Of a stretch of 5,397 nt of DNA, positions 1 through 4,772 are shown one piece after another. The number at the start of each line of letters is the position of its first letter. The first letter of the stretch is position 1. The DNA comes from Candidatus Anderseniibacteriota bacterium (lineage in GTDB: Bacteria > Patescibacteriota > Andersenbacteria > UBA10190). Both the position numbers and the translations under genes were made by a program. The DNA lies in NCBI GenBank assembly GCA_003229735.1, contig QIFI01000050.1:1-5397 (forward strand), written 5' to 3'. The notes under the pieces are model-generated. The model made no database searches. It was not told the DNA's origin and worked only from the letters and a program-made list of their open reading frames with translations.

Positions 1-1080
1 AATATATAAGTATTTATTATCAGAATCATGCGGCGCCACCATTACTGGATCATTCGCGCCTCCAAACTTCACCTCACATTTATCGCCAATCACCTGCGCC
101 ACCCCTTCCAGTAAATAGCTAATATTATACAGCGCTTCCATATTTTCCCCCGATCCATCATATTCAACCTCCACCCGTCCCTGCCCGGTATCCCCCCCCT
201 CCACCCTTAGCACTACTCGCCCTTTGCCGGGTTGCACTTCCGCTCTCACTCTCCGTGTATCTCTGGGAATAAACACGCTTAATACTTTTAATGCCCTAAG
301 CAACTCTGCCTTATTAATCACTCCTTCCGCCACAAACGACACCGGGATTATTTGCTGGTATTCAGGATAATTGCCATCCACTAGTCGAGACGACAAATCC
401 ACTCCATCACCCTTTAGTGCCACGTAGCTCTTATGATGCAATAATGACATCTGATCACTACTGCCAAACAGCCTGACCACCTCCTGCGCCGTGCCCACCG
501 GCAGTAAAATCGAAAAATCTTCACCGCCACTATACGGCAGTATCTGCTCTGCCAGCCTAAAACTATCCGTAGCCGCCAGCCTCAACTCATCACCTGCTCC
601 CTTTATATAAATACTGTACAGCTCCGGCCTGGTCTCATCCCGCGCCGCCGCGAACATGGTGCGCGACAAAGCCTGACAAAATAATCGTCCATTAAAATTT
701 ATCGGTTCAACATCTTCCGGCACCGGTAAAAATGGAAAATCATCCGCTTCCACGGTTGGGAATTCCGCCCTAAACCCATCAGTGCTGACTATCAGGCGTT
801 TTTTACGCGATTCCAGCTCAATTGGATTAGCATCCGGCAATTGCTGCACGTACTCCAATAGTTGCCTGGCCGCCACCGCCAGGCTCCCCTCTTTCTCGGC
901 TTTCCCCGCCGCCACTATATGAGCCCCCACCTCCAGATCAGTTCCCGTCATGTGCAGCACCCCATTTTTCACTTCCAACAAAACATTTTGCAGAATTGGT
1001 AACTGTGGATTTCTTCCAGCTAACGGACTAACCGCCGTCAGGCCCCTTAATAATTTTTTGTGCGTGCTGATAAATTTCAT
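1..1080 (-). CDS. dnaN: DNA polymerase III beta subunit (sliding clamp), C-terminal end cut by window edge
   Basis: This is the ring-shaped processivity clamp that tethers the replicative polymerase to DNA; it works as a homodimer. I translated it by hand from the ATG at 1080: 360 codons stay open to base 1. Recognisable clamp features are the N-terminal MKFISTHKKLLRGL with the following NPQLPILQNVLLEV (residues 24-37), ATDSFRLAEQ (170-179) between domains I/II and the cleft, and SRLVDGNYPEYQQIIP (231-246) in domain II/III. The end PVMVAPHDSDNKYLYI runs into the window edge just where clamps finish with a M-P-hydrophobic-R tail, so probably only about 5-8 residues and the stop are missing. 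The family is usually 365-380 residues. The ATG gives the canonical N-terminus; the only Shine-Dalgarno-like bases (GAGG, 1097-1100) sit a rather long 16 nt upstream. It lies downstream of dnaA in the same direction, separated by an origin module. Its codons are strikingly G-ending. Identity is secure. Confidence 0.96.
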   Translation of the reverse strand, partial: MKFISTHKKLLRGLTAVSPLAGRNPQLPILQNVLLEVKNGVLHMTGTDLEVGAHIVAAGKAEKEGSLAVAARQLLEYVQQLPDANPIELESRKKRLIVSTDGFRAEFPTVEADDFPFLPVPEDVEPINFNGRLFCQALSRTMFAAARDETRPELYSIYIKGAGDELRLAATDSFRLAEQILPYSGGEDFSILLPVGTAQEVVRLFGSSDQMSLLHHKSYVALKGDGVDLSSRLVDGNYPEYQQIIPVSFVAEGVINKAELLRALKVLSVFIPRDTRRVRAEVQPGKGRVVLRVEGGDTGQGRVEVEYDGSGENMEALYNISYLLEGVAQVIGDKCEVKFGGANDPVMVAPHDSDNKYLYI

Positions 1081-1099
1081 AAAAGATGGTTTAAAACCT

Positions 1100-1137
1100 C
1101 GTTATATTAAACACCTATAACTATTAGTATTATTAAT
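1100..1137. other. AT-rich candidate DNA unwinding element
   Basis: This segment has only a handful of G/C positions (about 7 of 38) and lies between the DnaA-trio and the dnaN start, where duplex melting is expected in origins of the Bacillus type. It includes the 12-mer CGTTATATTAAA (1100-1111), which recurs at 2986-2997 in the other intergenic module. Low duplex stability is seen in the base composition; melting is inferred. Confidence 0.6.
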
Positions 1138-1155
1138 TAGTAGTAGTAGTAATAG
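1138..1155 (-). promoter_or_regulatory. DnaA-trio array (ssDNA DnaA-binding element)
   Basis: On the plus strand the bases read TAGTAGTAGTAGTAATAG, i.e. six consecutive triplets that are 3'-GAT/AAT-5' when read from the G-rich end. The complementary strand carries CTATTACTACTACTACTA in the dnaA-to-dnaN direction. This is the pattern of the DnaA-trio, on which a DnaA filament assembles on one strand to open the origin. It is followed by AT-rich DNA and then dnaN, as in B. subtilis. No strong DnaA box directly abuts it: the nearest candidate is a poor 6/9 match at 1169-1177 (ATATCCCCG on the minus strand), and the nearest good one is at 1211-1219. A chance TAG microsatellite is the alternative. 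Confidence 0.75.
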
Positions 1156-1210
1156 GGTTGAAAGATTTCGGGGATATCAGTCTTTTTGAGCTTTGTAGAA
1201 CCTTAAATTC

Positions 1211-1219
1211 AGTGGAAAA
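1211..1219 (-). promoter_or_regulatory. DnaA box, near consensus
   Basis: Minus strand reads TTTTCCACT, 8 of 9 to the TTWTNCACA consensus, with the mismatch at the last base. It is oriented towards the DnaA-trio and lies 2 bp from a second box in the same orientation (1222-1230). Confidence 0.6.
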
Positions 1220-1221
1220 AA

Positions 1222-1230
1222 AGTGCATAA
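1222..1230 (-). promoter_or_regulatory. DnaA box, near consensus
   Basis: Minus strand reads TTATGCACT, 8 of 9 to TTATNCACA. It is the tandem partner of the 1211-1219 box (11-bp start-to-start, about one helical turn), an arrangement suited to cooperative DnaA binding. Both have T in place of the final A. Confidence 0.6.
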
Positions 1231-1274
1231 AGTCATGGATACTCGCGTATAACAAGTGGGTAACATTGTATTTA

Positions 1275-1283
1275 TGTTGATAA
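1275..1283 (-). promoter_or_regulatory. DnaA box, one mismatch
   Basis: Minus strand reads TTATCAACA, 8 of 9 to TTATCCACA. A weaker 7/9 site (TTACCCACT, 1255-1263) lies between it and the tandem pair in the same orientation. Confidence 0.5.
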
Positions 1284-1303
1284 GTAATTTGGTGGGTATA
1301 TAC

Positions 1304-1312
1304 ATATCCACA
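1304..1312 (+). promoter_or_regulatory. DnaA box, one mismatch, opposite orientation
   Basis: Plus strand reads ATATCCACA, 8 of 9 to TTATCCACA with the core TATCCACA intact. It is the member of this cluster with the best core and is inverted relative to the other three. Confidence 0.6.
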
Positions 1313-1387
1313 CCAGGAACTGCATTTGTGCCCAGTGACCAGCAGTTTATCAATAGCTTTTCCCCTTCTTTTCCTCATTGAATTAGC

Positions 1388-2782
1388 TTAAGCATATAAT
1401 CGTTCGCGAATAAAAGTTAATTCCTGTAACAGCTCTTCATCGTGCTCTAAAAGTTTGTCGATTTTTTCACACGCGTGCATAGCAGTGGTATGATCTCTGC
1501 CCCCAAAATAATCACCAATAGTGGGAAAGGAGATATTGTTTTCTTTACGCAGTAGATACATGGCGACCTGACGCGGTTTGACAATTTCTTTTTTGCGCGA
1601 TTTACCCCTTAAGGCATCTGACGGGATACTATAATAAGAGCTGACGATTTCAATTACACTTTTAGAATCAATAGTTTTTTGTTTAGACTGCTCCATAACA
1701 CTCTTCAGTACTTTCTTGGTAAAGTCTAAAGTGCCTCTTTTATTGGTTAGCTCACAATGAGCCACTACTTTATTTAGCGCTCCTTCTAACTCCCGCACAT
1801 TTTTTTGCACATTTTTAGCTATATATGCCAAGGATTCATCTTCAATCAATTCCTTCTTCTTGCCCAGTTTTTCCGAGATAATAGCCAGCCTGGTTTCATA
1901 ATCAGGCTGCTGGATATCAGCCGTCATGCCTCCTGCCAATCTCGATTTTAACCTCTCTTCAAATGTTGGTATGGCTCGAGGTGGTCTATCACTACTTAGA
2001 ATCACCGGCCTGCCTTGTCCCTGCAAAGAATTAAAAGTATGGAAAAGTTCTTCTTGAGTCTTTACTTTACCGGCCATAAACTGCACATCATCAATAATCA
2101 ACATATCCACATCCCGATAAATATGCTTAAATTTCTGGGTGCTTCTATCTCTAATAGATTGTACAAAATCATTTATAAATTTTTCCGATGATACATATAA
2201 TACCCGGGCCGCCGGGTTCTTGCTCAAAATAGTATTGCCTACGGCTTGCAGTAGATGGGTCTTTCCCAGGCCCACGCCCCCATAAATAAATAATGGATTA
2301 TATATCTCGCCCGGCTTTTCAGCCACCGCTCGGCAGGCCGCGTGGGCAATTTCATTACTGGGCCCCACTACATATGTATCAAAAGCATATTTAGGATTAA
2401 GGGTTTTGTTAACCTCTGGCCTCCTGGCTTCCCGAGCACGCGTCATCGGCTCTACCGGCTTAACTTCAGCCGCCGGCCGAACCGCTTTTTTAGCCGTTAC
2501 TCTCAAATTTCTTTTTATCGGGCGCGGCAGATTTTGGGCTGACTCAATCGCGAATTCAATTTGTTTCACTTGACCATCCAGCCCTTGCAGGATTTCCAAT
2601 ATCGAACCGCGATACTTTTTTGACAGCCACTCATACGTAAACGCGGATGGAGTCTCGATTACTATCACGTCTTCAAGCCTCTCTCGAATCCTGGTCGACG
2701 TAAACCAGGTCAGATAATTTCCCTTGCTGACCTTTAACTCAATTTGACCCAATGCGGCCTGCCACAACTGATCATTATTCAT
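1388..2782 (-). CDS. dnaA: Chromosomal replication initiator protein DnaA
   Basis: This AAA+ ATPase binds DnaA boxes, opens the origin and helps load the helicase. At 464 residues it is of normal length. Domain I (about 1-80, starting MNNDQLWQAALGQIE, with WFTSTRI and AFTYEWLSKKY) is followed by a Pro/Arg/Lys-rich linker (about 85-128). The AAA+ core begins at NPKYAFDTYVVGPSN (129-143). Walker A is GGVGLGKTH (168-176), Walker B LIIDDVQF (228-235), sensor I ILSSDRPP (261-268), arginine finger R281 in RLKSR, and sensor II R330 in NVRELEGALNK. K239 and K241 align by eye with E. coli K243/R245, which contact single-stranded DNA. Domain IV has KPRQVAMYL (402-410) and the box-reading signature GGRDHTTAMHA (427-437). 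The start is supported by AAGGAG 11 nt upstream. It lies between two box-containing gaps, and a box overlaps its candidate promoter, suggesting autoregulation. No key residue is missing. Confidence 0.98.
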   Translation of the reverse strand: MNNDQLWQAALGQIELKVSKGNYLTWFTSTRIRERLEDVIVIETPSAFTYEWLSKKYRGSILEILQGLDGQVKQIEFAIESAQNLPRPIKRNLRVTAKKAVRPAAEVKPVEPMTRAREARRPEVNKTLNPKYAFDTYVVGPSNEIAHAACRAVAEKPGEIYNPLFIYGGVGLGKTHLLQAVGNTILSKNPAARVLYVSSEKFINDFVQSIRDRSTQKFKHIYRDVDMLIIDDVQFMAGKVKTQEELFHTFNSLQGQGRPVILSSDRPPRAIPTFEERLKSRLAGGMTADIQQPDYETRLAIISEKLGKKKELIEDESLAYIAKNVQKNVRELEGALNKVVAHCELTNKRGTLDFTKKVLKSVMEQSKQKTIDSKSVIEIVSSYYSIPSDALRGKSRKKEIVKPRQVAMYLLRKENNISFPTIGDYFGGRDHTTAMHACEKIDKLLEHDEELLQELTFIRERLYA

Positions 2783-2790
2783 ACCGCCAA

Positions 2791-2799
2791 CCTCTCCTT
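2791..2799 (-). promoter_or_regulatory. dnaA ribosome-binding site
   Basis: Minus strand reads AAGGAGAGG, with AAGGAG 11 nt before the ATG at 2782 and a second GAGG closer. It is the only strong Shine-Dalgarno in the window and fixes the dnaA start. Confidence 0.8.
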
Positions 2800-2859
2800 A
2801 AAAAATTAAATCTAGTGTCTTTTTTACTCATATAAATATCACCAATTAGAATAACATGG

Positions 2860-2868
2860 TTTTCCACA
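2860..2868 (+). promoter_or_regulatory. DnaA box, exact TTTTCCACA
   Basis: Exact match to TTWTNCACA within GTTTTCCACAGA, a 12-mer shared with the box at 3035-3043. It lies between the candidate dnaA -10 and the dnaA start, so bound DnaA could also hinder dnaA transcription. Confidence 0.8.
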
Positions 2869-2882
2869 GAGATGTAAAGTAA

Positions 2883-2888
2883 ATTATA
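2883..2888 (-). promoter_or_regulatory. Candidate dnaA promoter -10 element
   Basis: Minus strand reads a perfect TATAAT, about 95 nt upstream of the dnaA start. The region 16-18 bp upstream has no good -35 and is occupied by the DnaA box at 2908-2916, so this would be a weak or DnaA-controlled promoter. A second, poorer option nearer the gene is TTTACA with a 19-bp spacer to TATTCT on the minus strand (about 2848-2878). Confidence 0.4.
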
Positions 2889-2907
2889 TGAGTAGTGGTG
2901 GAATACA

Positions 2908-2916
2908 TGTGGAAAA
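2908..2916 (-). promoter_or_regulatory. DnaA box, exact TTTTCCACA (inverted)
   Basis: Plus strand reads TGTGGAAAA, the exact complement of TTTTCCACA. It faces the box at 2860-2868 and overlaps the expected -35 position of the TATAAT at 2883-2888, which points to autoregulation of dnaA. Confidence 0.8.
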
Positions 2917-3034
2917 GCAGTGCGTAAGCCCGCAATCTCTAAACCGCACAAAACTAAATCATCCAAAATTTGTCTATGTTCGGCCCGTTATATTAAATCT
3001 ATTTAAAAAAGAAGCACACATCAGCTTTCCCGCG

Positions 3035-3043
3035 TTTTCCACA
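3035..3043 (+). promoter_or_regulatory. DnaA box, exact TTTTCCACA
   Basis: Exact match to TTWTNCACA, again in the context GTTTTCCACAGA. It lies 18 bp before the heptad repeat array and about 80 bp upstream of the rpmH -35. Confidence 0.8.
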
Positions 3044-3060
3044 GAAGCACCACAACGATT

Positions 3061-3109
3061 TACCAGTTACCAGTTACCAGTTACTGATTACCAGTTACCA
3101 GTTACTGAT
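3061..3109 (+). repeat. 7-bp tandem repeat array with 21-bp higher-order period
   Basis: Seven consecutive heptamers read TACCAGT (three times), TACTGAT, TACCAGT (twice), TACTGAT. The 21-bp blocks 3068-3088 and 3089-3109 are identical (two TACCAGT plus one TACTGAT). Each block contains CAGTTACTG, a 4-bp inverted repeat about a central T (3078-3086, 3099-3107). The array is non-coding, between the last DnaA box and the rpmH promoter. Heptanucleotide tandem repeats are known in intergenic DNA of other bacteria, notably cyanobacteria; a link to those is only a resemblance. An origin iteron is possible but unproven. Confidence 0.9.
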
Positions 3110-3122
3110 TGCTAACTCAACT

Positions 3123-3151
3123 TTGACATCACGGCCAAAAAATAGTAAGAT
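3123..3151 (+). promoter_or_regulatory. Sigma-70-type promoter for the rpmH operon
   Basis: A perfect -35 TTGACA (3123-3128), an exact 17-bp spacer and TAAGAT as -10 (3146-3151, 4 of 6 to TATAAT). Transcription would start near 3158, giving a leader of about 28 nt before rpmH. It is the best promoter in the window and fits a highly expressed ribosomal-protein operon. Confidence 0.75.
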
Positions 3152-3186
3152 CACCAAGTCTTAATTACCTTTACCGTCAATAGTTT

Positions 3187-3330
3187 ATGCCTACTAGAAC
3201 ATATCATCCATCAAATAGAAAACGCTCCCGTAAATTAGGTTTTTTAACTGCCAAAAAAAGACATAAAAGATCACGGGTTGTAGCCTCCAGGAGAAAAAAG
3301 GGGCGTCATCGCCTAACGCCAACCTCTTAA
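3187..3330 (+). CDS. rpmH: 50S ribosomal protein L34
   Basis: A small, very basic protein of the large ribosomal subunit, translated by hand: 47 residues, starting MPTRTYHPSNRKRSRKLGF and ending GRHRLTPTS. The family pattern (K)RTYxPSxRKRxRxxGF, then a basic middle, then ASRRKKGRHRL is clear, and the spacing from GF to GRxRL (26 residues) is the same as in typical L34. It differs in the middle: the usual T-K-N/G-G-R turn reads RHKRSR, so the conserved Gly is absent. It is first in the operon, directly behind the 3123-3151 promoter, with no visible Shine-Dalgarno. rpmH next to dnaA, divergent, is a classical origin arrangement. Identity is secure despite the small size. Confidence 0.95.
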   Translation: MPTRTYHPSNRKRSRKLGFLTAKKRHKRSRVVASRRKKGRHRLTPTS

Positions 3331-3379
3331 TTAATACCCCTTCCCTACCCCCATAGGCTGTGTGACTTTAAGCAGATAT

Positions 3380-3742
3380 ATGCTGCCCCCAGAAAATCGG
3401 ATTACAAAAAATACTGATATATCAGCCATTAAAAAAAATGGGCAAAAAATCAACACCCGCCATATTATAATTTATTATCTGCCTGGCAAAAGCCCTCTGC
3501 CCAGGTTCGCTTTTGTTGTTGGTAAACACGTCCACAAATCTGCCGTAGCCAGGCACCGGTATCAAAGATGGATGAGAAATATAGCTAAATCCATCATCCC
3601 GCGCTTAAGCCAACCTTTTAATATGGTGTGGGTGGCCCGGCCCAGTATTAATCAAACCTTGCGGCAACAGCAAATTTTTAATGATGTTGAAGCTGGGCTA
3701 AAACACCGCCAACTAATTAGCCGCTTGCCACCGGCCTCATAA
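3380..3742 (+). CDS. rnpA: Ribonuclease P protein component
   Basis: This is the small basic protein that partners the RNase P RNA in maturing tRNA 5' ends. I choose the ATG at 3380 (120 residues) because the protein then begins MLPPENRITKNTDISAIKKNG, matching the canonical MLPxxxRLxxxxDF start. An in-frame GTG at 3362 would add six residues without family support. The core is RFAFVVGKHVHKSAVARHRYQRWMR (residues 42-66), where the family has a VSKKV/GKxxxKAVxRNRxKRxxRE pattern. The signature RNR reads RHR (58-60), replacing a nearly invariant Asn with His. The later VWVARPSI (83-90) matches the conserved hydrophobic strand and Arg-Pro. It lies 49 nt after rpmH and 17 nt before yidD, in the standard order. 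No Shine-Dalgarno is visible. Identity is strong from context plus motifs, though the sequence is divergent. Confidence 0.92.
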   Translation: MLPPENRITKNTDISAIKKNGQKINTRHIIIYYLPGKSPLPRFAFVVGKHVHKSAVARHRYQRWMRNIAKSIIPRLSQPFNMVWVARPSINQTLRQQQIFNDVEAGLKHRQLISRLPPAS

Positions 3743-3759
3743 TCCGTACGCTTTATATA

Positions 3760-4017
3760 ATGTCTTCCGTGACTAGGTTTTTACTTATTCAACTTATAGT
3801 TTGGTACCAGCGCACACTATCGCCCGACCACGGCCTCTTTAAGGCTTTTTTCCCGATGGGCGTCTGCCGTTTTGGCCCCACTTGCTCACAATACGCCAAA
3901 ACCTCCATCGCTCGGCACGGCTGGTCTGGCATTTATCTAATCATCAGGCGCCTTAGTCGATGCCACCCGTTTCATGCCGGAGGGCTCGACCCGGTACCGC
4001 TGAAAAATAATAATTAA
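3760..4017 (+). CDS. yidD: Membrane protein insertion efficiency factor YidD
   Basis: A small membrane-associated protein thought to assist YidC-dependent insertion of inner-membrane proteins. It has 85 residues, a usual length. An N-terminal amphipathic or hydrophobic stretch (FLLIQLIVWYQRTLSP, 7-22) is followed by the family signature CRFGPTCSQYA (36-46, Cys36 and Cys42), a second helix HGWSGIYLIIRRLSRCHPF (53-71, Cys68) and GGLDPVP (74-80). All family-defining residues are present. It sits 17 nt after rnpA and only 5 nt before yidC, as in many genomes, and is almost certainly cotranscribed. There is no visible Shine-Dalgarno ahead of the ATG. Identity is secure; the biochemical mechanism of the family is poorly defined. 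Confidence 0.95.
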   Translation: MSSVTRFLLIQLIVWYQRTLSPDHGLFKAFFPMGVCRFGPTCSQYAKTSIARHGWSGIYLIIRRLSRCHPFHAGGLDPVPLKNNN

Positions 4018-4022
4018 CCGCT

Positions 4023-4772
4023 ATGAACCCGATTATTTTAGTTTACAATGAGGCCCTGTTCCGCCCCCTGTTCAATCTGCTGGTCGGTATCACCAACATA
4101 CTGCCCGGCCATGGCGTGGGCCTAAGTATCATTATTGTCACCATTTTAGTTCGCCTGATTCTTTTTCCCCTGGCTCTGCATCAAGCCCGGCAAATGCAGT
4201 CCAACCAAAGTAAAATGGGTGAATTAAAAAAAGAATTAGCCAAAATCAACCATCAGCATAAAGACGACAAGGCTAAGAAAGCCGAGGCCACCATGAAGCT
4301 CTATAAAGAAGCCGGCGTTAATCCGGCCAGTGGGTGTTTGCCGTTAATTATTCAACTGCCTATTCTCATCGCCTTGTACCGGGTGTTTTTAATCGGGCTG
4401 GGCAGTGACACCTGGCAGTATCTTTATTCATTTGTAGGTCGCCCCGAAGTTCAGCAAATGGCTTTTTTAGGTATTGATCTATCCCGAACGTCTTTACTGT
4501 TGGCCGTCATCGCCGGGGCCGGTCAGTTTGTGCTGATGAAAATGTCCACTTTAGGTACCCCCGCCCAGCCATCCGCTAACGATGACACCGCCCAAATGAT
4601 GTCATCAATGCAAAAAAACATGGCTTATATTTTTCCGGCCATGACCATCTTTATCTCCTTGCAATTACCGGCCGCTCTGGCACTCTACTGGGTAGCTTCC
4701 ACTTTTTTTGGTATAGTTCAGCAATATTCATTTAAAAAATATCTTAACGTTTCATCAAGTACTCCCATATGA
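4023..4772 (+). CDS. yidC: Membrane protein insertase YidC/Oxa1
   Basis: This integral membrane insertase folds and inserts membrane proteins, alone or with SecYEG. It has 249 residues, the short form: no lipobox or cleavable signal is obvious, and the large extracytoplasmic P1 domain of proteobacterial YidC is absent. TM1 (about 31-52, GVGLSIIIVTILVRLILFPL) carries the conserved hydrophilic-groove arginine, R44. A charged cytoplasmic hairpin follows (about 53-97, rich in K/E/Q). GVNPASGCLPLIIQLPILIALYRV (98-121) is the hallmark TM2 segment. Further TM segments lie at about 152-172, 200-216 and 217-233, giving five in all. The tail (FKKYLNVSSSTPI) is short, without the long basic ribosome-binding extension seen in some homologues. 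Its TGA stop overlaps the jag start (ATGA), implying translational coupling. Identity is secure. Confidence 0.97.
   Translation: MNPIILVYNEALFRPLFNLLVGITNILPGHGVGLSIIIVTILVRLILFPLALHQARQMQSNQSKMGELKKELAKINHQHKDDKAKKAEATMKLYKEAGVNPASGCLPLIIQLPILIALYRVFLIGLGSDTWQYLYSFVGRPEVQQMAFLGIDLSRTSLLLAVIAGAGQFVLMKMSTLGTPAQPSANDDTAQMMSSMQKNMAYIFPAMTIFISLQLPAALALYWVASTFFGIVQQYSFKKYLNVSSSTPI

Larger units (their letters stand above)
1081..1387. other. dnaA-dnaN intergenic region: putative unwinding half of oriC
   Basis: This 307-nt gap holds no credible gene. Read in the dnaA-to-dnaN direction (minus strand) it contains a polypurine tract just after dnaA (1357-1376), a cluster of DnaA-box-like 9-mers (1304-1312, 1275-1283, 1222-1230, 1211-1219, plus a weak one at 1255-1263), a short C-run (1156-1157 on the opposite strand), a DnaA-trio array (1138-1155) and a very AT-rich stretch (1100-1137) ending shortly before dnaN. 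This order, boxes then trio then AT-rich DNA then dnaN, matches the basal unwinding region of the Bacillus subtilis origin. The order is seen directly; function as an origin is inferred from it. Confidence 0.85.
2783..3186. other. dnaA-rpmH intergenic region: second half of putative bipartite oriC
   Basis: This 404-nt gap between divergent dnaA and rpmH has no credible gene. It contains the dnaA ribosome-binding site, a candidate dnaA promoter (2883-2888), three exact TTWTNCACA DnaA boxes (2860-2868, 2908-2916, 3035-3043), an AT-rich stretch around 2986-3012, a 7-bp tandem repeat array (3061-3109) and the rpmH promoter (3123-3151). Boxes upstream of dnaA paired with a second cluster downstream are the hallmark of bipartite origins. 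The boxes are seen; the joint origin function is inferred. Confidence 0.8.

Noticed and set aside
1357..1376. 20-nt polypyrimidine tract (polypurine on the minus strand) just after dnaA as a terminator or triplex element
   Set aside because: There is no hairpin beside it and no mirror symmetry, so the tract alone does not support either role.
1133..1378. 81-residue minus-strand open frame in the dnaA-dnaN gap
   Set aside because: It resembles no family I know. It spans the DnaA boxes and ends in the trio triplets (which would read as a run of Thr), so the origin reading explains the DNA better.
2342..2542. 66-residue plus-strand open frame
   Set aside because: It lies wholly antisense to the dnaA linker and AAA+ start, with no recognisable protein features.
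2775..2966. 63-residue minus-strand open frame upstream of dnaA
   Set aside because: It crosses the candidate dnaA promoter, two exact DnaA boxes and the dnaA ribosome-binding site, and overlaps the dnaA start out of frame.
2888..3115. 75-residue plus-strand open frame in the dnaA-rpmH gap
   Set aside because: It covers DnaA boxes and the heptad repeat, whose translation gives only a repetitive tail; no protein family is recognisable.
3362..3379. GTG start for rnpA six codons upstream
   Set aside because: The ATG at 3380 yields the canonical MLPxENR start of RnpA, and the extra residues have no family counterpart.
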